From Psoroptes ovis (taxonomy: Eukaryota > Arthropoda > Arachnida > Sarcoptiformes > Psoroptidae): a DNA stretch of 64,000 bases. The stretch is taken from assembly GCA_002943765.1 (NCBI GenBank), contig PQWQ01000002.1:558001-622000 (forward strand), read 5' to 3'. The translations under genes were made by a program, and so were the position numbers. Every line of letters begins with the position of its first letter. Within the stretch, counting starts at the first letter, position 1. Below, piece by piece: positions 14,425 to 27,100 of this stretch. The notes under the pieces are model-generated. The model did no database searches. It saw only the letters and a program-made list of their open reading frames with translations, and had not been told where the DNA came from.

Positions 14425-15917
14425 AACAATGGCGACAACAACAACAACATCGACAACAACGACGACATTATTGTTATTATTAATAGCAAAGAAATGATAA
14501 TAATGGAATGAATGGAATGGAATGTATTAAATATTTTCTTCATTTTTCGTTTCATTTTTAATCCTATGATTGAATGGAATCACGTTTTTGCGACTAAAAA
14601 AATGTGGAAAAAATGGAAAAAATTTTTCGCTTTGAATTTTGAATTGTGAAATGAAAAAATGGCAAATGAATTGAAATAAAATCGATTTAATTGAGTATGA
14701 AATTTTCTCTCTATCTCTCCCTCTTTTCGTTATTTACTTGTGCTTTACTTGTAGTTATTAACTTGTATTTTTTTCCATTTTTTGAGATGTTGGATGCTTA
14801 GCTTGCAGGGTCTTGTTGTTGTTGCTGCTGTTGCTGTTGTTGCCATTGTCATCAATGAAAAATAATGGAAATATTAACATGAACATTAACATGAACATGA
14901 ACAACATCAACAACAACAAGCAAAAATTGACTCAAGTTAATCATAATAATAATGATCATTAATGTTTCATTATTTTTCAATATTCATTCATAGAATGATT
15001 GTGTGTTTTTTTGAATCATCTTTGATTTAGCTAAGAAAATTAGTCTTTGATGAGTCTTTGCTTTATCGTCGATGATAATTTGATGATCAATGAAGTGATG
15101 ATTTGATGGAATGATCATCATCATTGAATCAAAGTCATACAATTTTTCCCGCTTGTTTAGTTATCCTGAAAATACAAATTAATTTTGATATTTTCCAATC
15201 ATCATCATTGAATGATTAATATTTTATTTTTCAATTAAAAAATAATTGAAAAATTAATCGTGACCACTGCTTATAGCGATCAATGATAATCCTTGTTATA
15301 ATTTCTCTTATTCCTATCATTGTTTCGTGATCGAATTCGACCAATTGCTCGATGTATGAATGGCAAAAACGATTTCTAAAAATGAAAAAAACTAAGATCA
15401 ATAAAGTCTTGATCGGAGATCAAATAAATGATCGATTTGATTTTTTTTTTTCATCAACTTTTCTCCTTCCAAAAGCGTTAAATTTCACCCTGAAAAAAAT
15501 TGTTTGCGTTGATTAGCTTACACATCATCATCATCATTATTTCATAAGGCATCGTTATGTACCGAGCTCCAAAGTCCTGGATCATTGCACGGTTCACAGT
15601 GTTCAATGTTCATTTTTTACTTTGAAAAAAATGAAAAATGAAAAACTTGCATCAGTTTTGCATTGATTTCATTTCATTTCATCGCATTTGATTGATTGAT
15701 TGATTGAATCTTGATAGATTCGGGTTTTAGGTTGCGAAATAAGGAGAAATTTTTGGGAGAAAATGAAATTTTTCATAAAATAATTATTACGTAAAGCTGA
15801 TGACAGCTGACAAGCTGACTTTTTGGATGCGAAAAATTTTCAAGAAAAAAAAATTTCTCAAATTTCGTACATCGATCGATTCAGGGGCATTTCGATTACA
15901 TTTCATATTTTTTTTAT

Positions 15918-15995
15918 TAGGCTGTTCGGAAAGTTCTGGCCGATTTTCATGAACAACTCTATTGATTAAGCGTAATGAACTTTTCGGACAGTCTA
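15918..15995 (-). mobile_element. Palindromic MITE-like element, subfamily A
   Basis: Reverse subfamily A copy: GTTCTGGCCGATTTTCATG, then ACTCTATTGATTAAGCG, then GAACTTTTCGGACAGTC, with TA flanks. Confidence 0.9.
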
Positions 15996-16611
15996 ATATA
16001 TCAAAAAATAAATAAAATTAAATCACTAAATCGATTTAGCTGTAAATTTACTTAATTTTACTTTATTTTTATTTTTTTATTCCAAAAAAAACCAAAAATA
16101 TTCCATATTTTTTAACACGTTTTACTTTTTGCTTTAATTTGAACTTTGTTTCAAACTAATAATGTACAAATGTTCATATAATAATAATAATCATAGAAAT
16201 AATGATTTAAAATTCAATGTGTCATGAATAATGATGATGATGATGATGATTATGCTTTGATGATGGATTTTTGACAAATTTTTCATTTTTTCCCTAAAAT
16301 AAAATTACAATCATGTTCATAGTTTCTAATCAAATATCACTGTTGTTGTAGTTGAAGACTTGAAAAGAATCGATCATCATCATCATCAATAAATAATTCA
16401 TAATTAACATGTATTTGCTTTTAATTTCTAATATTTTTTTTTTCTCTGAAATCTCATTCAAAATATCACATTCGGTATGGTACGAGATATGAATTTTTTC
16501 GAATCACATTTTCAAATCTTTGAATTTTGGCAAAAATTTCAGTCGAAAATTTCAGTCAAAATTACAAAATTTGATTTGCATAAATCATGAATCAGAATTT
16601 TTCGTTTTAAT

Positions 16612-16692
16612 AAGGTTGTCCTGAAAGTTTTTGCCGATTTTCAGATGTTTTTCAATTTTTGAATCAGCAAAAACTTTCAGGACAGCCAAATA
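16612..16692. mobile_element. Palindromic MITE-like element, diverged subfamily B with matched arm changes
   Basis: The usual TCCGAAAAG/CTTTTCGGA pair is replaced by TCCTGAAAG at the left and CTTTCAGGA at the right, a matched change in both arms. The inner arms read TTTTTGCCGATT and AATCAGCAAAAA. Confidence 0.8.
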
Positions 16693-17466
16693 GTTTTTTC
16701 TATGCGATTTTTGCCATTTGAAATTCTCGAACATAACTGATTAACCACTGAATTTCGGACCATGGATCAAATCAAATTTTGGAGAGAAAAATTAGAGCGA
16801 AATAATCATAAAAACCATAGCCTCTGAACGCCAAATCGAAAGCAAAAATTTGATTATTTCAATTAGTTGCTTCAGGCTAAAATGATTGAATTTCGTGTGT
16901 TTTTTGCTTCGGTTTTTGTTTTTTTTCAGCCTGAAAATGTGGAAAACCAGAATCACGAAAAAGTTTGAATAATTGAATGTAAAGAATAATGAAATCTGTT
17001 TTGCATTTTAAATACACCGGAATCTGTTTCATGCAATCAAAACACTGAAAATAATACCAAACAATTATGTTATTTCATTTTTTCCATGGAAAAACATTTA
17101 TAATTTCATTTTTTTTCGGCTCTCGAAATCACTTTTGTTCCTCTTCAAAATTGGATTCATTTTGCATATTCAATTCCAATTTCAATGTAGAATTTCCATT
17201 CCAAAACATATATATTTCCCACTTGATTTTTGAAATGAATCTTTTTTTCTTTTTTTGCTTTAATTCATTCATATATTCATTCTGGGTTCAAATGTATTCA
17301 TATTTTGATATTTGCAATTGTAATTATTATTAACGATAATCATCATCATTAAAATAATTGTTATAATTCTTGTAATTCTTCTTTTTCTTCTTGTTGTAAT
17401 AATAATAATAATGATAATGATGGTTAGTTTAATTTCCATTTTTTTCATTTTTTTATTCTACCAATC

Positions 17467-17485
17467 GCTGTACACAATGTACAGC
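17467..17485. repeat. Short perfect inverted repeat
   Basis: GCTGTACA and TGTACAGC, eight-base arms with a three-base loop. A similar GCTGTACA half-site recurs near 17784. No gene context explains it. Confidence 0.7.
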
Positions 17486-17871
17486 AACAACAACAACAAA
17501 CAATAATTATCATCAATTTTGACAATGTTTTTCAGGCCTTCTTTGAAATCTTTCACTTGAAATTTCGGTATATCATATTCTTCTATTTTTGAAGATGAAT
17601 CAAAAATAAAATGAAATTAATGGAAATTGAATTTTCCATTTTCCAAAATGAAGAAATATTCAAAAAAATAAAAAATTTTTCGTGTTTAAAATACATTTAG
17701 ATTTAGATTTCATTACATTTCATTTCGGTGGTTATTATTATTTGTATAAATAATGAATATAACAAATTGCACAGTAACAGTGAGCTGTACACCACCAGTG
17801 AATAGAATATATCAAACGCAAACAAGATGTTTTAATAATTTTACATTTTTTTCGGGTTAAATTATTATTAT

Positions 17872-17952
17872 TAGGTTGTCCAATAAGTTCTTGCTGGTTT
17901 TATCGCAGAAAATCTTTGGGAAAAAGGCAAGAACTTATGGGACAACCCAATA
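17872..17952. mobile_element. Palindromic MITE-like element, subfamily C
   Basis: Left arm GGTTGTCCAATAAGTTCTTG and right arm CAAGAACTTATGGGACAACC, with TA flanks. The ATAAGTTCTTG core is shared with the copy at 63514 and separates these two from the CCGAAAAG subfamilies. Confidence 0.85.
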
Positions 17953-18835
17953 TTATTATTTCATTCTTTACTCGTTTCATGATAATCGTATATGAATACA
18001 TGTGATTCTTGTAATTCTTGTATTTTTATCCGAGGAATAAAAGGGTTTCAAAAAATGATTTTACTTTGGCCAAAAAATAAAATAAAATAAAATCTTTAAC
18101 CTTAGAAATGAAAAAAAAACTTTTCTCGTTTCATCGTTTTTCCAAAAATTCCAAAAAAACGAAAGAAGCAAATATGCAGAAAAATTGTTGGATAAATTTT
18201 TGAATCCATTTTTTCCATATGTTTGATTAATCAGTCAATGTGTGTGTGTGTTTGTACAATATGCGGTGCATTTAGTCGGAGAATAAATAAATAAATAAAT
18301 AAATGTGCGCGTATTCATTCACTGACTGACTATTACACAGAGAGAGATCAAATTTTGAAAAAAGGGTAAAAGAATTTTTTTTTTCATTCCTCTATTTTCT
18401 CTCTGATTATGTAATGAAGAACAAATTTCCATACGAAAAAATAAAAATTCGTTGATACGGAGATGTAAATATGGGGCTGTTGTATTCTTGTACTGAAACA
18501 TTCAGCAAAAACATACATACATAAAGCAATGGTGTTATGCTAATGTATTTCAAATATTTTTTTCCTCGGTCTCTCTTCATTCATTCATTCACTGATTCAA
18601 AAGTGATTAATTGTTGTAAATTCATTCATCTATTCATTCATTCATTTATTAATTCCCGATTCCTGAATTCTATATTTGTTTTACTTTTTTCTATTCTGAA
18701 AAAAAACATTGCAAGTGCAAGTATATATATCCAAAGTTAAATGATTCAATTAATTATTTTTAATTAATTGAGAAAAATAAATGATGCGGATTTTCTCGCG
18801 TTATTTTTTTGTCACCTTTTTGCTCGTTTTAATAT

Positions 18836-18914
18836 TATGGTTGTCCGGAAAGTTCTGGCCGATTTTCATTAGGAACTTTATGGATTAAGCGGAATGAACT
18901 TTTCGGACAACCTA
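18836..18914 (-). mobile_element. Palindromic MITE-like element, subfamily A
   Basis: Reverse subfamily A copy: GTTGTCCGGAAAGTTCTGG at the left, GGATTAAGCGGAATG in the centre, CTTTTCGGACAACC at the right, TA flanks. Confidence 0.9.
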
Positions 18915-19341
18915 ATATATGGTAAAATATGTTCAATGGCTTGTGTGTGATGTGTGTAAATTCAAAGTCTGTAATAATAATGTCTTCATATACTATAGTT
19001 TTCACAGTTTCAATTTACACTTTTATAAGGTTTATAACTGCTTTATTTTAGATTTTTGTTTTGTTCATTTGTTTTACTTGCTTGTTTATCTGCTACTGCT
19101 AAAAACTAATGATCCTATTTTTGTATTTATAATTGGACCCGAACATTGACTATCATTGATTATTATTATTCATTATTATTAGCCATTGGATTTTTGTTTT
19201 CGAAAAATTAGTCTTTGTATATAATGATAATAATAATGAAAATGAAGAATATTCTATCATTTATTTTTATTTATTCTTAGCATTTCTTTTGTTTGTTTAT
19301 TTGTCTATTTATTTATTTATTTATTTATTCGTTTCATTATC

Positions 19342-19343
<2 letters not shown>

Positions 19344-19375
<32 letters not shown>
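19344..19375. repeat. (TAT)n microsatellite
   Basis: About ten ATT/TAT units, preceded by a TTTA tetranucleotide run from about 19308. Confidence 0.85.
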
Positions 19376-19376
<1 letters not shown>

Positions 19377-20619
19377 ATGGAACTATTTCATTTGAGAAGA
19401 TTGAAAATAATAAATAAATAAATAAAATAAAATGAAATGAATGAATGAAGTGCAAAATGGAATAGATTAATAGATGTTTTAGATTTTTAGGTATTTATTT
19501 CAAATTTTAATTAACAATATCATTAGATTTTTTTTTGAGGCGTTATCTGAGGCACTAATTGGTTGATTTCTGCTTTGATAATCAATCATTTTCAAGAATA
19601 CTGATGGAAATTTGGATAAATTTCCATGAATTTGTTTTGAATTCGTGTGGAATTCATTCATTGTGAGATTGCAAATGAAATTTCGTGATTTTTCCTCTCA
19701 AATTCAACCCATTCAATTCCAATTTAAATATTCGATTAATTCAAAAATTAAAATGATACCAAAATGATCAGAAAAAAGCAAAACAAATTCAAGTCCATCT
19801 GCTGCTGTTGCAGCTTTTGATTGAGATATAATATTAGATATTCATATTTTTTTGCAGAAAAAAAATATGAATTTCATTTGACATTTGGTCATAATAACTG
19901 GTTTCATTTCGCATTTATTCCGATTTATTTTTTCCAAACTCGAATCGGAAACAAACAAGAAAATATAAACAAATTTCATGAATACGAAAACATATGCGTA
20001 TCTTTGCAGGCAGAGAAAAAAATCAAAATTATTTCATTTCAAATAAATACATATTCATTCAATTTTCGATGATTGACCATGTGCTCTATGTGACAATCAA
20101 ATGACGCCAAACAGCAGCAGCAGCATTTCCATAGCAAAAAACATATTTACAGCCATAAAATCATTGAATCCCGAAATTTTCATTTCAATTTTTTCTACAT
20201 TTCACCAGAGAATATCAATACAGAATCGCCGAAATTCATTCATGAATTGATATTTGAATAATAATAATGATGAAAATAATCTTTTCATTTCCAATTTTTT
20301 TTGGTCCCGATTCTCGCTAGCAAAGCATCATTTCGAAATTCTTCAACATTCGCTAATTGATTTGACTTTTTTTCTGTTTCTGTTGTCCTGTCAATTTCTT
20401 TTAATGCCAAATGCCATTTGGTGGTAGCATCTGTTTATGAATGTCCATTTCATGGATTATTTTTATTATTATTATTTCGATTGGAATATTTGATTCATGT
20501 CAGCTTTTTTCATTGTTGTTGTTGTTCTGCTGCTTATAAATTTTAATCAAAAAATATAACTCTTTGTTTCCAGCCAAAAAAAAAAAACGAAAATTTCGGT
20601 CATCCGATTTATTTTATAT

Positions 20620-20697
20620 TGTGTTGTCCGAAAAGTTCTGGCCGATTTTCATGAGCAACTCTATTGAATAAGCGGAATGAACTTTTCGGACAACCAA
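20620..20697 (-). mobile_element. Palindromic MITE-like element, subfamily A
   Basis: Reverse subfamily A copy with GTTGTCCGAAAAGTTCTGG and GAACTTTTCGGACAACC. The TA flanks have been lost on both sides (TG and AA), suggesting an older insertion. Confidence 0.87.
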
Positions 20698-21964
20698 AAA
20701 TATTGTTTGAATTCAAAATCATTTTAAATGAAAATTCTGCCATTTAATAATCATGAAATAATCGGATTTTCTTTCATTTTGTGTCTCGAAAGAATAAGAT
20801 TCTTTCTTTCGAGAAAATAATTCTGTTGTGCTTGTTCTCATAATTTATTCAGAATTTCAGAATTTCAGAATTTATTTACGGTCAATCGTTTTCGATTGTG
20901 CCAGGTGTATTGTGTGTTTTCAGAGTCAAAGTCAAAGGTTATAACTCTTTGTTGTTTGTTTTGAAATAGTTGAATTTCTGTGTGTTTTTAAAAATGAAAA
21001 TTAAGCAAAAAAAAAAAATGAAAAAAAAGTTTTTGTGTATGAGATGATGCATGAAATGAAAAGTTTTCATCCAAAAACAAAAATTAAAATAAGGAAAACA
21101 TTTCACCAATTCTCAAGGCTAAATTTGCATATTGTGCACTGTGCATATGCAAACACATGTATGAGCACACACCAATATATCACCAGTATTAAATTCAAGC
21201 TTATACTTCTTGTGTAGCCATGATATGATTAGTATTAATGACCGGAACCAAATGACCTAATGATGATGATGAGGATGATGAATCAAGCTGAAATGAAAAA
21301 AAAAATGAACAATTTCAGTTATTCATTCATTTATTCATTCATCTATTTACATTCATTTGACTTGTTTATTTATATAATTTTCATTCATTTTTTGTCACTT
21401 GGGGCTATAAGTTTTTTTATTTTTTTATTTATTGGATTCTGGAACAAATTCTGGTATAATTACGCCAACAACAACAACAACAATTTATATTTTATTTTAT
21501 TCATTTTTCTGATGTTAATTTATTCATTTCAATTCATTTCATTGCAATCTTTTCTTATCATAGAATTTGCAGCATCAATATTATTCCAGCAAAACATAAT
21601 AATAAGAATACAAAGGAAATATACACAAATATTCAACGATGATGAGAAATTTCAATTTCACAAAAATATACCAAAAAATAAAACATGTAAATAAATATTC
21701 TCGTTGCCTTTTAATTAATGTCTATCATGTTGTTGTTCATGTTGCTGCTGCTGCTGATGCTTATGTTTAAACATAATCAAATCAACAACACAAACAACAA
21801 CAATAAGAGCAGCTAAATAAAACTAACCAAAAAAAATAAAATAAAATTATTATCGGTCAAAACCGAAGTTTTTTTTTTGTTTGTTGAGATGTTTTTCCGT
21901 TGTTTATTTCATTTTATGCATTTTTTTTCTTATTTTCTCATTTATCTATTTATTCTTATTTTAT

Positions 21965-22042
21965 TAGGTTGTCCGAAAAGTTATGGCCGATTTTTATGAA
22001 CAACTCTATTGATTAATCGGAATGAACTTTTCGGACAGCCTA
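21965..22042 (-). mobile_element. Palindromic MITE-like element, subfamily A
   Basis: Reverse subfamily A copy with TA on both sides: GGTTGTCCGAAAAGTTATGG at the left, CAACTCTATTGATTAATC in the centre, CTTTTCGGACAGCC at the right. Confidence 0.9.
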
Positions 22043-24158
22043 ATATTTATCATTATTTCTAATTCATTTATTATTTTCATTTGTGTATTGAAATCGAGGG
22101 TGTTTGTACATTTCGTTTCATTCAACAAATTCTTCATCAAGCACTGTAACGCACATATATTTCAATCGAAATATTTGACTAAGTTTTTTTTTTCTAAGGG
22201 TTCCATATAAACAGGGTTTTCTTCGAATTTTATTTCACTTGTAATTTATTATTATTTTTCGAGTTTTGTAGCCAAAATGATCAATTGGATGACCATTTTT
22301 TCTCTCGATTTACTTTTCACTTTGAAATTATTTTTGATGGTGATCAATTAGATTCAATTAATTTCTTTTTTTTTTTTATTTTTACCAAAACATTAACACA
22401 TTGTGTGTGGCACACAGCCAACAAATGCTAAGTGCTAATGGTTGTTATTAGCAGTGAAAGACTGTGGAAAAAATACGAAGAATTCAGCAGCAAAATCAAT
22501 GAAAGAATGACAGATGATTTTCCATCGTTGAGACCTTAAATAATTTGTTTTTTCATACGTTACTCTCAGTTTAATATATAATAAAATAATAATGATAATA
22601 ATAATAATTCACACATTTTGGACCAATGTTATTTCAGTTCTCAATTCTCGATGTATATCCGTAGTCGACGATAGAGAAAAACATTCTCAAAATAATTCTC
22701 GTTTGACATTGATAGATTTGATCATCTTTGAATCCGAGAAAGAGAGAGTAAATTGAAACAACAACGACAACAGCCATAAGAATTTCACTGACTTATTCTG
22801 GCTGATCATTGTACGATTTCAGCTTGGTTTTATGTGTACTGGGTTTATGGGTTTCACACACACAAACACACACATTTCTCAATTCGTTTGATGATCTATC
22901 AATCATTCATGAGATATTTCAGATAATTTTAAATTTTTGTAAAAACATTGTTCAAAGTTCCGACTGGATTGCAATTGAATTCTTTTTTTTTTGTGTTTCA
23001 GTGTAAAGTAGTTGACCACTCAATTACGTGACTAGAATTTTGCCAGAATTTTTCGCTTCGAGTAAAAAAAAATGGAAAAGAACTCAATTTTTTTGAATTC
23101 AATTCAATTCAAAAATCCAACTTGAATCAATCTTAAAAATACAAAATCGATACAAAATGATTATGATTAAGTCCGATAGACTTTGATCAAACACTGGACA
23201 AATTTAGATTCACTGAATAGATTTTAGTTTTTCAGAAAAAAACAAAATCTATGAAAATCAATAGTCCGATTTTTGTTTGAATTTAAATTCTTCAGCAATT
23301 CAATCTGTGAATTTTGTCCCTTTAAAATTTCCAAAATTCAATTTTTTTCCATCTACCAAATTGTCCAATGTGTTCTTGATATGTAGATCGTATTTCGGTA
23401 TTCAAAATAATTCCATGGGTGGTATAATTTTTGAAAAAAATTTGAAACACTTACAACTGACACATATATAAACATTATAAACATGTCAAACAATTTTTAA
23501 ATCCATGAATATCAATCACAAAACACTGATAAGAGCTGATATGATGCTTATTATAATATTGAAACAATGTGTTGATGTCGATTTCAATGATGATGATGTT
23601 GATGATGATGATGAAAGGTGTTAAGCCTAGTAATGGATCGAATTTCAACAACTTTCAGATGGCTAAGCATAAAGAAAAAACAATCCTATCCAAATATTGA
23701 TTGATTTGTTGTTGGTGTTGATGTTGTATTTCTTCACTTTTTATGAATATTGATTATTCAAAAGTAAAAAATATTCATATTCATAAATAAACAGCATGAA
23801 ATAAGCATTCAAAACACGAGAAAAAAAACGGTAGATTTTTTCTTGCAGTATTTCCAATATTTACATCTGAAAATTGAATATGAAAAACTTTGCTGATTTG
23901 CATTTGTAAATTTTCTAAGGTCTAAGAGTAAATATGAATTCATAAAGTATAATATTAGAGAAATGATATTTATCATGATGGATTTTCAGATATGTATATT
24001 CTTTGGAACTGGAAAAGCAAAGTTTTTCTTTTTTGGTTTTTTTGTGCAAAAATATGATGATTTTTGTATTTTTTATTTTAGTTTTTTGATGTTTTTAATT
24101 TTTATTTATTCATGATATTCATTTACATTTTTTTGTTTTAATGTTTAAACACTTATAG

Positions 24159-27100
24159 ATGATCATCGACCATCTTATGTTAATTTCATCCAGTAACAAT
24201 CATAGTGATCAAACGCTTGAAAAAATGGCAACAACAGCAAGTTTAGAATTGAATCAATCGAAAATTTACAATACAATCAATGTATTCAATGACCAGAATA
24301 ATGATTATTGTCATAATAGATTAATAAATCCGGTGACAACATCGGCAACATCATCGACAACTTTAGCATCATCATTATCATTGGCAAAAAATTCCAATTC
24401 ATCATCATTCATTATTGATAATAATGATACAGATAATGAAACTGATGATGAAGATGATGACGAAGACGATGATGATGATGATGATGGTGATGAGGAAGAA
24501 GATTCGTATGAAGAAGATAGGAATAACAATAATAATTCTGGTTCAAAATCATCATCATCATCAACTGCAATATCAACGACTACAGCTAATTTGACAAATA
24601 ATCAAAATCCAACAAGTAGTTTATTCTATACAGCAATGACTTGTTATACAAATCCAGATATTATTGATTCAACAACATCGATTGTCAATAATAATCATAG
24701 TGATCATTATATTCCACAATTGTCATCGACAACATCATCAGCATTAGCAATAGATCATCCAAACCAGCAACATCCGCAATCATATCAACTAACAACTAAT
24801 CGTTATAATAATCAACAACAATTATATGATGAAAATAATTTCAATAATAACAATGGAATCGGTGGAATTGTTGAAAGTGAAACATTTTATCATGAACGTA
24901 GAAGATATCATTTCCTCGGACAAAATCAACAACAAATAAATTCAAATATCAATTCAGATTCATTAATGAATGGATCATCATCTTCATCATCTTCATCGTC
25001 ATCATCATCATCATCTGTATCAACAACTGCATCATCATCATCAGCTCCTTCAACAACAACCTCTTTGATACCAATAATTAATGGTGAAATAACTGATTTG
25101 GTTAATAATCATTCTTTTGGTGCCATGACACCATCTAGTGGTCTGAACATTCACAATGGTACGATTTCAAATTCTCCAAATCACGCTAATAATAATAATA
25201 ATCACACAACTGTAATGCAAAGTTCAATCATAAATCAATCGAATCATTATCATCATCATTATCATCACTATCATTATTATTGCCCAGCAAATTTACATCA
25301 TCAACCATCATATCATCATCCAGCATTTTTACCGCCACCACCACCACCTCCGCCGCCACCACCTGGACCACCATCTCATCCACCGATACCACCGCAATCG
25401 TCATCACATCCTTTCAATCATAATCCTGGAGCTGCTGCTGCTGCTGTAGCACCACAAACACTGGCATCTGCAAAAGCAATAAATTCACCACAAACAGCAT
25501 CAACATTATCATCACCACCACATCATCATTCGCATCATCAATTTTATCCAGCATTACCATCATCGACAAACACCAATATCAATGGCCATCAGAATAATTA
25601 TTCAAATAATATGAATAACGGTGGATTATTCGGTGCAATCATTAACAATAATGGAAATAATTATGATGAAGATTTATCAATGACAAGTAGTACAACGACA
25701 ACAAGTTCAACAACTAATCAATCATCATTGATGGATGATTGTTTATCGACAACAAAATTTTCTTCTTATGCTAAAACATTATCAAATACAAATAATCTGA
25801 ATAATAATCACCATCTTAATAATCAAACTAATAATCTAATCAACAACAACAACAAAAGAAAATCATTAATAAATCAATCAAATGAATCAATGATGAAACA
25901 TTATACTGATATTTCATCAAGTGTACCACGTCAATTATTGAACAATAATCATCATCATAATCATCACGAAACATCAGCGTTGAATCATCATCATCATAAT
26001 AATCATTTAAATGGTTCAAATATTCAAACAAATTCAAATCCAATACCAAGCAGAGCGACGACGCATTATGAGCCTACGATTGCTAAAGGTAAAGCTCATT
26101 TTTTTTTTTTTTGAAAATTTTCAAAAAAATTTTCAATTTGAATCAAAATTCATAGAAGGCGCTTAGTTTTCGATTATTTTTTGAATTTTTCCATGAATTT
26201 TCAATTGTTTTTCCCTTCTTCAAACTGATATAATTGAATTTCCTTATTATTATCATGAATATTGAAATTGGAAATTAAATATTTTCATTTATTTCATTCA
26301 TTTCTTGAAAAACAAATGATTCAGAGAATAAATGAATTCAATTATGAAAATAAAAATGATGAAAATGTTAACTAAAACTGCGAAAACATTGAATATCTTA
26401 GATAAGATGTTCAATAATTTGATAATCAAAGAAAAAAGCGAAGCAAAATGTTGTGTCGATTCGACGGCATTCAAAATACAACAAACAATCAATCTTTGAA
26501 ATATCAATCAGAAATATTCATAATTTCTCTCGGCTCTTTTTCTTCTTCTTAATAAATTCAATTTAATGATAATTGTTAATCAAAAAATCAAATGATGATT
26601 TAACAGTAAATCATTTTCGATCATTGTTTCAGATTTTCATTTCCGTCAAGCTAAGAAATATTTCTTTCTTTTTCAATATTTCTTTCTTCTCCATCTTGTT
26701 TCTAATCATTACATTTTGATGCTGTTGTTGTTGTTTCAATCATATTCATTGGTGTGCCGTTGTTTTCTGTATGAAATTACATTATCATTAATAATGAATG
26801 AATATTAATAATTTCATTGTTTTTTCATATTTTTCTGTTTTACATCATTATGTTTCTTATTTCTAGCGTTGACATTTAACTTGATTTAAGATTTGAAAAT
26901 CATTTTGATTACATTTTCGTTTCTTATTTATTTCATATTTTCAATTATCGAATAATAATAATGATGAAAGAAAAGAAAAATATTTAATAATTATTAATTA
27001 TTATGATTGTTTTCACATTATTTTTTCATTTATTATGAAAAAGAAAATAATCTTGATTATATTTCGATTGATTGAATATGTCTGATATACATTTTTTATT

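Larger units (their letters stand above)
1..24158. other. Gene-poor AT-rich region upstream of the MYT1-like gene
   Basis: I find no conserved protein, RNA gene or convincing exon in this 24 kb. The open frames present are short, low-complexity, and rich in Phe, Ile, Asn and Lys, as expected from AT-rich noncoding DNA. It holds 15 copies of a palindromic element of about 78 bases (listed separately), many di-, tri- and tetranucleotide microsatellites, and a few patches of higher complexity such as 1395-1535. Because the first MYT1-like exon I can see starts directly after a splice acceptor, part of this region may be a long first intron of that gene, with unrecognised 5' exons; the sequence alone does not settle this. 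Confidence 0.6.

Noticed and set aside
14175..14555. 126-codon minus-strand open frame with poly-Asp and hydrophobic runs
   Set aside because: The poly-Asp comes from the CAT microsatellite on the other strand and the rest is low complexity.
21260..21694. 144-codon open frame on the plus strand
   Set aside because: It is dominated by Ile, Phe, Asn and Ser from AT-rich repeats, has no domain and no supporting gene structure.
1447..23670. Similarity between sequences at 1447 (GTGTTAAGGCTAGG) and 23619 (GTGTTAAGCCTAG)
   Set aside because: Agreement fades after about 30 bases and is within chance for a window this size.
24311..24529. Minus-strand poly-Ser open frame
   Set aside because: It is the reverse of the acidic GAT-repeat region in the MYT1-like coding exon.
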